Notes under the pieces: model-generated | Told to the model about the DNA's origin: nothing | What the model saw: only the letters and a program-made list of their open reading frames with translations | Database searches by the model: none | Position numbers and translations under genes: made by a program | Part shown: positions 18,123 through 25,600 of the stretch, piece after piece | Layout: every line of letters starts with the position of its first letter | How positions within the stretch are numbered: the stretch's first letter is position 1 | Origin: Roseateles_C aquae | Lineage (GTDB): Bacteria; Pseudomonadota; Gammaproteobacteria; Burkholderiales; Burkholderiaceae_C | DNA length: 64,000 nucleotides | NCBI RefSeq assembly: GCF_032337115.1 | Contig: NZ_JAVXZY010000009.1 | Location: 124,001-188,000, forward strand | Reading direction: 5' to 3'

Positions 18123-21100
18123 ATCAATTGCCGAACGATCCTGCCAAGGCCGATGCAGAGCCGTCGCCAAGCGACACCACGGCGCCCACGCCGCGACGCC
18201 GCGCCGGCCGCGCGCTGCTTTTGGGCACGCTGGCCGTGCCCGCCCTGCTGGCCGGCCTGGGCCTGGCCGCCTACTGGGCCTTGGGCAGCGAAGCCGGCTC
18301 GCGCTGGCTGCTGGCCCGGGTGCCGGGCCTGGAGGTTGATGCGCCGGCCGGCAGCCTGCTCGGCGACTTCAGCGCTCGTCAGCTGAACTGGCTGGGCAGC
18401 GATGGCACGCGCGTCAGCGTCAGCGGTCTGCGCTGGCAAGGCCTGCGGCTGGCCTGGAATGCTTCACCGCAGCTCTGGGGTGATGTGATCGCCGACAGCC
18501 TGCGTGCCGACCGGCTCAGTGTCAGCTGGGTCGGCAGCGATGCGGCGAGCCCGCCGCCCAGCGATGTGCAGCTGCCGCTGGGACTGCAGCTTGGCCGCTT
18601 GCAAATTACCGAGCTCTTGCTCCCCTCCCTCGACCAGCTGCGCCTGGAACAGCTCGATGCCACGCTGGCGCTCAGCGCCGATGGCGGCCGCGAGCACCGC
18701 GTCCAGCTGCATGGCCTGCGCTGGCAACAGCTGCAGCTGCAGGGCGATGCGCGCGTGCAGACGGGCGGCGAGATGCAGCTGCAAGCCGAGCTGAAGCTGC
18801 AGGGCCCCAACACGCCGCTGTCAGCGCTCGACGATCAGCCGCCGCTGCCCTGGCAGGCCCGGCTGCAGCTGCAAGGCCCGCTGCTCAATGCCGCGGCCCA
18901 GCTGCGCCTGCAGGCCGCCGGCCAGAGCCTGCAGGCGCAGGCCCAGCTGCGGCCCTTTGCGCCCTGGCCGCTGGCCGCGCTGAGCGCGCAGGCCAACAAC
19001 TTCGACCTGGCTGCACTTCACCCGCACTGGCCACAAACACGGCTCAGCGGCCGCGCCAACCTGCAAGCCACAGCGGCGGACAAGCCGATGCGGCTGGAGC
19101 TGCAGCTCAGCAACAGTGCGGCCGGCCGCTGGGACCAGGGCAAGCTGCCGGTACAGCGCCTGCACACGACCCTGGAGCTGCTGGCCGGACAGCGCCTGCG
19201 CATCGAGCAGCTGCAGGCCGAGCTGGGCAGCGCCGCGCAAGCCGGCGGCAGCCTGAGCGCCGAGGGCCAGCTGCAGCTCGCCGCTGGCACCTCAAGCGGC
19301 GACCGGCTCAAGGCCACGCTGCATGAGGTACAGCCCGCCGCCCTTGACGGCCGCGCGGCACCGATGCGCATCCGAGGCCAGTTGCAGGCTCAGCAGGCTA
19401 AGCTGGGCGGCAACGCCCCCTTGGAGATGCAAGCCCAGCTCAGCGCCGAGCTGCAGCGCCAGGACCTGCCTGCGGCGGCGCGCCAGCTGCAGCTCCAGCT
19501 GCGCGCCAGCCTGCAGGGCCGGCAGCTGCTGGTCAGCGAGGCGCGGCTGCAGGCCGGCAGTGCCAGCGCTGCGCTGCAGGGCCAGGTCTTGCGCGAGGCT
19601 CAGGGCGGCTGGCATGCCAGTGGCAGTGCTGAGCTGAAGGAATTCGACCCGACGCTGTTCCTGCAGGCCTCCGTCATGCCCGCCGTCGTGCCCGGCAGCA
19701 GCAAGGCCACCACCGGCGCCAGCCCGCGCAATAACCAGCTCAACGCCCAGTTGGCGCTCGACCTGCAACAGGCGCCGGGCCAGCCAGGCAGGAGCGCAGC
19801 AAGCTGGCCCAGCGGCCAGGCCACGCTGCGCCTGCTGCCCGGCCTGCTCGCCGGCCAAGCGCTGGCCGGTGAGCTGCACTACCAGCGCGACGCCGGCGGC
19901 AATCAGCAGCGAGCCAGCGTGCAAGGCCAGCTGCAAGTGGCGAACAACACGCTGAAGGCCGAGCTGCAAGGCGCCGACAGCGAAGCACCGCGTCTCGATC
20001 TGAAGCTGCAGGCCGCCCAGCTGGACCGTCTGCAGCCCTTGCTGCGCCTGGCCCTGCCCGAGGCCCAGCTGGCCGGTGCGGCCGAGCTGCAGGTCCAGGC
20101 CCAGGCACAACGCACCGGCAAGCTCTGGCAGTTCAACAGCACGGCCACCGGCAGTGCCAGCGAGCTGCTGCTGCAAGCCAGCAAGGCAGCGGCACCGCTG
20201 CGCCTGGCCAAGAGCAGTCTGGCCTGGCAGGCCGACTCCCGCCTCGACGCTCCGCTGCTGCTGCAGGCCAGCGTGGATCAGCTCAAGCTCGGTGCACAGA
20301 CCGTCCCGCACGCCGAGTTCAAGCTCGACGGTTCCTGGGCCAGGCACCGCCTCAGCCTGCAAAGCCAGGGCCGGCTGCCGCTGCCGGCCTGGGCTGCGCG
20401 CGCCTTGATGAAGGACGCCAGCCAGCCGGCACAGGCCCTGCTGGCCCAGCTGCAACTGGGCTTGGCCGGCAGCCTGGACCGCGCCCCCTGGCAGGCCTGG
20501 CAAGATGGCGCGCCGCTGAACTGGCAGGCCAGCGCGCTGCGCCTGCAGGCCGGCTCGCAGCCCCAGCCGGCCAGCGGCGGCAGGCCTGCAGTCCCGGCCG
20601 AGGTCTGGCTGAAGGCGCAAGACCTGGCCCTGCAGCTGCGCTGGAGCCGTGAGACAGGCCTCGGGCGGCTCTCGCTCGCGCCAGGCCGCTTGACACTGGC
20701 CGGCAATGCGGCGCTGCATTGGCAGCAGCTGTTCTGGCAGGCCGGACGCAGCCGCGACGACGCGGCCCAGCTGCAGGCCGATGTCGAACTCGAGCCGCTG
20801 GCCGTGGCACCGCTGCTGGCCTTCTGGCAGCCCGATTTCGGCTGGGGTGGCGATCTGGTTGTTGGCGGCCGCCTGCGGCTCAGCAGCACGCCGCGCACCC
20901 AGCTGGAATTGCTGCTGCAACGCCAGCGTGGCGACTTGAGCGTCACCGAAGAGCGCGGCGTCCAGGCGCTGGGCCTGAGCGAGCTGCGCCTGGCCCTCAA
21001 CGCCGACAACGGCGTCTGGAGCTTCACCCAGGCGCTGGCCGGCAGCAATCTCGGCGGCCTGGGCGGCTCGCTGGTGGTGCGCGGCGATCCGGCCGCGCCC

Positions 21101-22396
21101 TGGCCGTCAGCCAATGCACCGCTCGAAGGGGTGCTGCAGGCCAATGTCGCCAATCTGTCCACCTGGGGCGCCTGGGTGCCGGCCGGCTGGCGGCTTGGTG
21201 GTGAGCTGCAGGCCGGCCTGAGCTTTGGCGGCACACTGGGCGCGCGCAGCATCACCGGCCGCGCCAGCGGCCAACGCATCGAGCTGCGCAATCCGCTGCA
21301 GGGCGTGGACATGCAGGGCGGCGAATTCCTGCTGACGCTGCAACCCGGCTTGATGCAGCTGGAGCAGCTGCGGCTGCGCGGCGGCGATGGCCAGATCAGC
21401 GGTCAGGGCCGCCTGCAGATGCCCGCTGGCGGCACGCCGGCACTGGACCTGCAACTACGGGCCGACCGCTTTGCCCTGCTCAAGCGGGTCGACCGCCGGC
21501 TGCTCACCAGTGGCGAGGTCCATGTGCGCGGCGGCAATCGCCAGTTCGACATCGACGGCAAGCTGCGTGTCGACGAAGGCCTGATCGATTTCTCGCGCGG
21601 CGATGCGCCCAGCCTTGACGATGACGTCAAGGTTCAGCGGCCAGAGCAGGCAGTGGCCGAGGCGGCGAGCAGCAACGACGATCCGGTCAAGGTTCATGTG
21701 CAGCTGGCCCTCGATCTGGGCGAGCAGCTCAAGCTGCGCGGCCGCGGCCTGGACACCCGGCTGCAGGGACAGCTGAGTTTCAACCAGCAGGATGGCGCAC
21801 AAAGGCTCGAGGGCAAGCTGCGTACTGTCGGCGGCACCTACGATGCCTACGGTCAGAAGCTGGAGATTGAGCGTGGCGAGATCAGCTTCGCGGGCGCGGT
21901 CGACAACCCACGCCTCGATGTGCTGGCGGTGCGGCCGAACACCGATGTGCGGGTGGGCGTCACACTGACCGGCACCGCACAGGCGCCGCGCATCAAGCTC
22001 TTCTCCGAGCCCGAGCTGCCGGAGACCGACAAGCTGTCCTGGCTGGTGATGGGCCGGGCCCCCGATGGCCTGGGCCGCGCCGATACCGCGCTCTTGCAGC
22101 GCGCCGCGCTGGCCCTGCTGACCGGCGAGGGCGAAAGCAGCTCCGGCAAGCTAATGAAGAACCTCGGCCTTGACGAGCTCTCGGTCCGCCAGGGCGGCGA
22201 GGACGACACCCGCGGCACCGTGGTGCGCCTGGGCAAGCAGCTGTCGCGCCGCTGGTACCTCGGCTATGAACGCGGCATCAACGCCACCACCGGCAGCTGG
22301 CAGCTGATCTACCGCATCGCCCAGCGCTTCACGCTGCGCGCCCAATCAGGCGACGACAACGCGCTGGAGCTGATCTGGCAATGGCGCTGGGAGTGA
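18119..22396 (+). CDS. tamB: TamB-type translocation and assembly module / AsmA-like protein
   Basis: A 1425-residue, inner-membrane-anchored, periplasm-spanning protein. A single N-terminal membrane helix (ALLLGTLAVPALLAGLGLAAY) is followed by a very long beta-rich, Leu/Gln-rich repeat region expected to form a lipid-conducting groove. The C-terminal DUF490 domain includes GKLRTVGGTYDAYGQKLEIE, RGEISFAGAVDNPRLDVLAV and a terminal YRIAQRFTLRAQSG beta segment. The GTG start (18119) overlaps the tamA stop, so the two are translationally coupled. Slightly longer than E. coli TamB (about 1260 residues). Confidence 0.93.
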   Translation: MNQLPNDPAKADAEPSPSDTTAPTPRRRAGRALLLGTLAVPALLAGLGLAAYWALGSEAGSRWLLARVPGLEVDAPAGSLLGDFSARQLNWLGSDGTRVSVSGLRWQGLRLAWNASPQLWGDVIADSLRADRLSVSWVGSDAASPPPSDVQLPLGLQLGRLQITELLLPSLDQLRLEQLDATLALSADGGREHRVQLHGLRWQQLQLQGDARVQTGGEMQLQAELKLQGPNTPLSALDDQPPLPWQARLQLQGPLLNAAAQLRLQAAGQSLQAQAQLRPFAPWPLAALSAQANNFDLAALHPHWPQTRLSGRANLQATAADKPMRLELQLSNSAAGRWDQGKLPVQRLHTTLELLAGQRLRIEQLQAELGSAAQAGGSLSAEGQLQLAAGTSSGDRLKATLHEVQPAALDGRAAPMRIRGQLQAQQAKLGGNAPLEMQAQLSAELQRQDLPAAARQLQLQLRASLQGRQLLVSEARLQAGSASAALQGQVLREAQGGWHASGSAELKEFDPTLFLQASVMPAVVPGSSKATTGASPRNNQLNAQLALDLQQAPGQPGRSAASWPSGQATLRLLPGLLAGQALAGELHYQRDAGGNQQRASVQGQLQVANNTLKAELQGADSEAPRLDLKLQAAQLDRLQPLLRLALPEAQLAGAAELQVQAQAQRTGKLWQFNSTATGSASELLLQASKAAAPLRLAKSSLAWQADSRLDAPLLLQASVDQLKLGAQTVPHAEFKLDGSWARHRLSLQSQGRLPLPAWAARALMKDASQPAQALLAQLQLGLAGSLDRAPWQAWQDGAPLNWQASALRLQAGSQPQPASGGRPAVPAEVWLKAQDLALQLRWSRETGLGRLSLAPGRLTLAGNAALHWQQLFWQAGRSRDDAAQLQADVELEPLAVAPLLAFWQPDFGWGGDLVVGGRLRLSSTPRTQLELLLQRQRGDLSVTEERGVQALGLSELRLALNADNGVWSFTQALAGSNLGGLGGSLVVRGDPAAPWPSANAPLEGVLQANVANLSTWGAWVPAGWRLGGELQAGLSFGGTLGARSITGRASGQRIELRNPLQGVDMQGGEFLLTLQPGLMQLEQLRLRGGDGQISGQGRLQMPAGGTPALDLQLRADRFALLKRVDRRLLTSGEVHVRGGNRQFDIDGKLRVDEGLIDFSRGDAPSLDDDVKVQRPEQAVAEAASSNDDPVKVHVQLALDLGEQLKLRGRGLDTRLQGQLSFNQQDGAQRLEGKLRTVGGTYDAYGQKLEIERGEISFAGAVDNPRLDVLAVRPNTDVRVGVTLTGTAQAPRIKLFSEPELPETDKLSWLVMGRAPDGLGRADTALLQRAALALLTGEGESSSGKLMKNLGLDELSVRQGGEDDTRGTVVRLGKQLSRRWYLGYERGINATTGSWQLIYRIAQRFTLRAQSGDDNALELIWQWRWE

Positions 22397-22511
22397 GCTG
22401 ATCAGCGCTCGCCACCGCATCTCAGCATTTTGCTGATTGGCGGCCCGGTGCGGCACCGCTAGTATTGGCCCCAGCTCCCGCAGCGCTTGGACAAGCCGGC
22501 GCCCCACCGCC

Positions 22512-24083
22512 ATGCTGAGACAAACCGCCAAGGCCCTTCATACGGACGCCAAGCCCGCTGCCTTTGCCGCCATGCGTGCTGCGCCAGGCGCAAGCAATGA
22601 TGCAGCGGCATCAGCGCATCAAAACAGCCCGAGGCAGCTGGCGCAAGGCGCCCAGATCGCTCAACTCCAGCAGCCGCCGGCGCCCTCACACAGCGAGCCG
22701 CAGCGTGCCGATCAGCTGCCACTGCCACTGCGCAGCGGCATTGCCTCACTCAGCGGCATTGACCTCGCCGATGTCCGCGTACATCGCAATTCAACGCAGC
22801 CGGCTCAGCTGCAGGCCCACGCCTTCGCCCAGGGCGCCGACATCCATCTGGCGCCCGGCCAGGACCGCCACCTGCCCCACGAAGCCTGGCACCTGGTGCA
22901 ACAGCGCCAGGGCCGCGTCAACGCCAGCGCGCAACTGGCCGGTCGGGCGATCAACGACGACCCGCAGCTGGAACGCGAAGCCGACCAGATGGGCCAACGC
23001 GCTCTGCAAGCCAGCGGCGCTGCAGCCGTTGAGTTGCAACAGGGCGAGACGAGCCCAGCCGCATCCACGGTGGCCCAATGCCTTAGCGATGCCGACGCTG
23101 TGCCGGCCAACTTGCAGACCGCGCTGACCGGCTACCACGCCGACTCCGACCTGCACGTCTTCCACCGCCGCCCGGAAAGCCTGCGCAATGCCGACGGCCT
23201 GCTGACCCCGCTGGCCGGCAAGGCAACGCTGACGCGCCGGCAGCAACTCAGCCTGCTCGACGGCACCAGGCTGGTCGAGCAATGGCTGGCCACGGTGGCG
23301 GCCTCGGTGCTGACCGGCAAGGAGCTGACCCGGCGTACCGCGATGCAGACCTTGGTGCAGGAGGTCCATGCCTTTCTCGGCACCGGCGCGAACCTGGCGG
23401 CGGCCGTGCAGGCGCAAGGCGGGCAAATCGAGCACAACGCGGTGGTGCCGGATTTTGTCGCCTGGCTGCGCAAGAACGGTTTTACCGAGACACCCCCGAG
23501 CGGCGTGGAACGGCTGAACGCCGAGGGTGCGCGCCGCTATGACGAACTGAAGCGCAACTTCGAATTCCGCAACCAGCACCGGATCAAACTCAGCCCAGAC
23601 GGCGCGCCGGCAGGTTCAGACTCTGACAACGTGCAAAAGCTGATCGACAACACCTACCCGCGCTACCAGACGGCCCTACGCGCGCCCGACAACGCCAGCG
23701 CCACCAAGCACCATCTGATCGAAAGCTCGCTGATCAGCGACAGCCTGGCCACGGCCACGCCCGAGGCCGTGACCCGCGAACGCTATGCGCAGACCTTTCC
23801 AGGTGGCGAGGCCGATCCGGCGGCCTTGGTGGTCGGCCAAACCTATACCGAGCAAGGCTTCATCTTCGTCGGCGGCGAACGGCCGAGCAACGCCGGCAAG
23901 CACATGATGATCACACTCACCAAGGGCTACCCGGTTGACGCACGGCGCTACTACGGCCACCGCACCGACGACAACGACAAAAAGATGCAGTGGCTGACGA
24001 TGCCCGGCGCGCAGTTCCGCTACGACCGCGTCGAAGGGGCTGGCGACAAGGCCATCTATCACTTCACGCAGATCTCGCGCTGA
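22512..24083 (+). CDS. DUF4157 (eCIS-core) metallopeptidase-like protein with uncharacterised C-terminal domain
   Basis: A 523-residue protein. Residues 65-165 match the DUF4157 domain found in proteins linked to extracellular contractile injection systems. It shows LPLPLRSGIASLSGIDLADV, then AHAFAQGADIHLAPG, the zinc-peptidase motif HEAWH (123-127), and a downstream LEREADQMG (153-160) that could supply a third ligand. The first 60 residues are Ala/Gln-rich with no Sec signal. Residues 190-523 are not a family I know. The tail (VVGQTYTEQGFIFVGG at 440-455, KMQWLTMPGAQF at 491-502) resembles the end of ADP-ribosyltransferases, but the catalytic Glu position is Gln. No contractile-tail genes are nearby. 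Confidence 0.82.
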   Translation: MLRQTAKALHTDAKPAAFAAMRAAPGASNDAAASAHQNSPRQLAQGAQIAQLQQPPAPSHSEPQRADQLPLPLRSGIASLSGIDLADVRVHRNSTQPAQLQAHAFAQGADIHLAPGQDRHLPHEAWHLVQQRQGRVNASAQLAGRAINDDPQLEREADQMGQRALQASGAAAVELQQGETSPAASTVAQCLSDADAVPANLQTALTGYHADSDLHVFHRRPESLRNADGLLTPLAGKATLTRRQQLSLLDGTRLVEQWLATVAASVLTGKELTRRTAMQTLVQEVHAFLGTGANLAAAVQAQGGQIEHNAVVPDFVAWLRKNGFTETPPSGVERLNAEGARRYDELKRNFEFRNQHRIKLSPDGAPAGSDSDNVQKLIDNTYPRYQTALRAPDNASATKHHLIESSLISDSLATATPEAVTRERYAQTFPGGEADPAALVVGQTYTEQGFIFVGGERPSNAGKHMMITLTKGYPVDARRYYGHRTDDNDKKMQWLTMPGAQFRYDRVEGAGDKAIYHFTQISR

Positions 24084-24138
24084 TCTCCCATTGCTGAACG
24101 GCAAGGCGCGGCTGCACTCAGGGGCCGTCGAACACGGC

Positions 24139-24144
24139 TAGAAT
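24139..24144 (+). promoter_or_regulatory. Candidate -10 element of tRNA-Arg
   Basis: TAGAAT at 24139-24144 lies 20 bases before the tRNA 5' end, at the distance expected for a stable-RNA promoter. No convincing -35 hexamer is present at standard spacing. Confidence 0.35.
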
Positions 24145-24163
24145 TCGCGGCTGTTTTGCCCAT

Positions 24164-24238
24164 CTCGCCGTAGTTCAATGGATAGAACGGCCGCCTCCTA
24201 AGCGGCAAATACAGGTTCGATTCCTGTCGGCGGGACCA
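24164..24238 (+). tRNA. tRNA-Arg (anticodon CCT)
   Basis: A 75-base cloverleaf ending in encoded CCA. The acceptor stem pairs CTCGCCG (24164-24170) with CGGCGGG, with one G-T pair. The D arm uses GTTC/GAAC. The anticodon stem GCCGC/GCGGC closes the loop CTCCTAA, giving anticodon CCT for codon AGG. The T arm is ACAGG/CCTGT around TTCGATT. No integrase or att-like duplication of the 3' end is visible nearby. Confidence 0.96.
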
Positions 24239-24278
24239 GCGTTTCAACGCAGGCTGGTGCGAGGGTCAGAAAAAGCTG

Positions 24279-24304
24279 CGGCGCTCCAATGGAGCGCCGT
24301 TTTG
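24279..24304 (+). terminator. Rho-independent terminator of tRNA-Arg
   Basis: CGGCGCTCC (24279-24287) and GGAGCGCCG (24291-24299) form a perfect 9-bp stem with a three-base loop, followed by TTTTG. It lies about 40 bases after the tRNA 3' end. Confidence 0.85.
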
Positions 24305-24360
24305 CTTTGGAATGGCTTCCAAGGCCTGCAAACAGGAACGCCGGCTTGCAGGCCGGCGTC

Positions 24361-24409
24361 GTGAATCAGGCGAGCGGACATCCTCAGGATGCCCGCTGTC
24401 CTGATTCAC
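24361..24409 (-). repeat. Long interrupted hairpin covering the phaB stop codon
   Basis: GTGAATCAGG (24361-24370) and CCTGATTCAC (24400-24409) are perfect 10-bp arms. Inside them AGCGG pairs with CCGCT and CATCCT pairs with AGGATG, so nearly all of the 49 bases can fold. The phaB TGA (24406-24408) lies in the outer arm. There is no T-run, so this could be an mRNA 3'-end stabiliser or a Rho-type end rather than a classical terminator. Confidence 0.7.
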
Positions 24410-25143
24410 CCCATGTGCAAGCCGCCGTTGCAGCTGAAGTCGGCGCCGGTGGTGAAGCCGGAGTCTTCACCGGCCAGCCAGGCGACGATGGCGGCGATTT
24501 CTTCGGGGGTGCCGAGGCGCTTGATGGGGATGGTGGCGACGATCTTTTCCAGCACGTCGGGGCGGATGGCCTTGACCATATCGGTGCCGATATAGCCCGG
24601 GCTCACCGTGTTCACCGTCACGCCCTTGCTGGCCACTTCCTGGGCCAGGGCCATGGTGAAGCCGTGCATGCCGGCCTTGGCGGCCGAGTAGTTGGTCTGG
24701 CCGAACTGGCCCTTCTCGCCGTTGACCGAGCTGATGTTGATGATGCGGCCCCAGCCCCGGTCCAGCATGTCTTCGATGACCTGCTTGGTGACGTTGAACA
24801 TCGAGTTCAGGTTGGTGTCGATCACCGCATCCCAGTCGGCGCGGCTCATCTTGCGGAACATGCCGTCACGGGTGATGCCGGCGTTGTTGACCAGCACATC
24901 GATCGGGCCATGTTCGGCCTTGACCTTGGCGAAGGCGGCCACGGTCGAATCCCAGTCGGCCACATTGCCGACCGAGGCGTAGAAGGTGTAGCCCAGCGCA
25001 GACTGCTCGCTCAACCACTTGTCGAAATCGCGGCTCGGGCCGCAGCCGGCGATAACCTTGAAACCTTCCTTGTGCAGGCGTTGGCACATCGCGGTGCCGA
25101 TACCACCCATGCCGCCGGTGACGTAGGCAATCTTCTGGCTCAT
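24406..25143 (-). CDS. phaB: Acetoacetyl-CoA reductase
   Basis: A 245-residue short-chain dehydrogenase that reduces acetoacetyl-CoA to (R)-3-hydroxybutyryl-CoA with NADPH, the second step of PHB synthesis. The cofactor motif is TGGMGGIGTA. The catalytic Tyr-Lys pair is in NYSAAKAGMHG, and NNAGITRDGMFRKM is typical of PhaB. The ATG has AAGGAG eight bases upstream. It is the third gene after phaC and phaA in the same direction, but the phaA-phaB gap is 457 bp and holds two structured repeats, so it may be expressed partly on its own. Confidence 0.96.
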   Translation of the reverse strand: MSQKIAYVTGGMGGIGTAMCQRLHKEGFKVIAGCGPSRDFDKWLSEQSALGYTFYASVGNVADWDSTVAAFAKVKAEHGPIDVLVNNAGITRDGMFRKMSRADWDAVIDTNLNSMFNVTKQVIEDMLDRGWGRIINISSVNGEKGQFGQTNYSAAKAGMHGFTMALAQEVASKGVTVNTVSPGYIGTDMVKAIRPDVLEKIVATIPIKRLGTPEEIAAIVAWLAGEDSGFTTGADFSCNGGLHMG

Positions 25144-25256
25144 GCTTATCTCCTTGGCCTCTCTATGGCCTGTACTTCGCTTCTGCCGTGGCGAGCGTCG
25201 CGTCTCACACGCTCCAAACCGGCAGACTCATCTGATGCAGAAGACGCGTTCCTAGC

Positions 25257-25322
25257 CTCGCGTGCTGTCGCCAAGGGGTCAAGGGGGTTGCCCCTAGGCC
25301 CGTCGGTCGCTCACCACGCGAG
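25257..25322. repeat. Structured palindromic block upstream of phaB
   Basis: CTCGCGTG (25257-25264) pairs with CACGCGAG (25315-25322). The interior contains AAGGGGTC and GTTGCCCCTAGG, which can pair further. It abuts the nested-repeat element that begins at 25329. It looks like a short extragenic palindromic repeat; copies elsewhere cannot be checked here. The rest of 25144-25328 shows only the phaB ribosome-binding site and no gene. Confidence 0.5.
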
Positions 25323-25328
25323 CCTTGT

Positions 25329-25598
25329 TAGGGCCTGTTAACACTGCGTCTGCCTGTGCGAGAGAGGCTCCAAGGGCCCCAATCTAGGCGGACGACGACG
25401 CCCAGGCTGGCCGCCTGGGCTAGGAGTTCAACAACGAGTGGGGCCCTTGGAGCCCCTCTCCCGGAGGGTTGCCGCACAAATCGCCGTGCACGTCGTTGCA
25501 AAGCCTCGCCGGGGAAAGGGCCCCGGCGTCGTTTTGCGCCTAGTTCACGGCGATTTGTGAGGCAACGCATCATGCAGACGGAGTGTCAACAGGCCCTA
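25329..25598. repeat. 270-bp nested inverted-repeat element (MITE-like) between phaA and phaB
   Basis: Outer arms at 25330-25353 and 25574-25597 are 24 bp with 22 matches, extended by one T/A pair, so the ends read TAGGGCCTG and CAGGCCCTA. Inside are two large hairpins. Hairpin A has arms 25362-25381 and 25439-25460 (16 bp perfect, then 5 more after a 2-base bulge) and an inner stem GCCCAGGC/GCCTGGGC (25400-25420). Hairpin B has arms 25468-25488 and 25546-25566 (20 of 21 matching) and an inner stem CGCCGGGG/CCCCGGCG (25507-25528). No coding capacity is visible. The layout suggests a non-autonomous mobile element. No target-site duplication longer than the terminal TA is apparent. Confidence 0.8.
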
Positions 25599-25600
25599 GT

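Noticed and set aside
22512..24238. A contractile injection system or genomic island next to the DUF4157 gene and tRNA-Arg
   Set aside because: No sheath, tube, baseplate, AAA+ loader, integrase or duplicated tRNA 3' end is visible within the window; neighbours are tamB and the pha operon.
25329..25598. CRISPR array or rRNA/tRNA-like RNA gene in the phaA-phaB gap
   Set aside because: The repeats are inverted and nested, not direct and evenly spaced, and no cloverleaf or rRNA signature is present.
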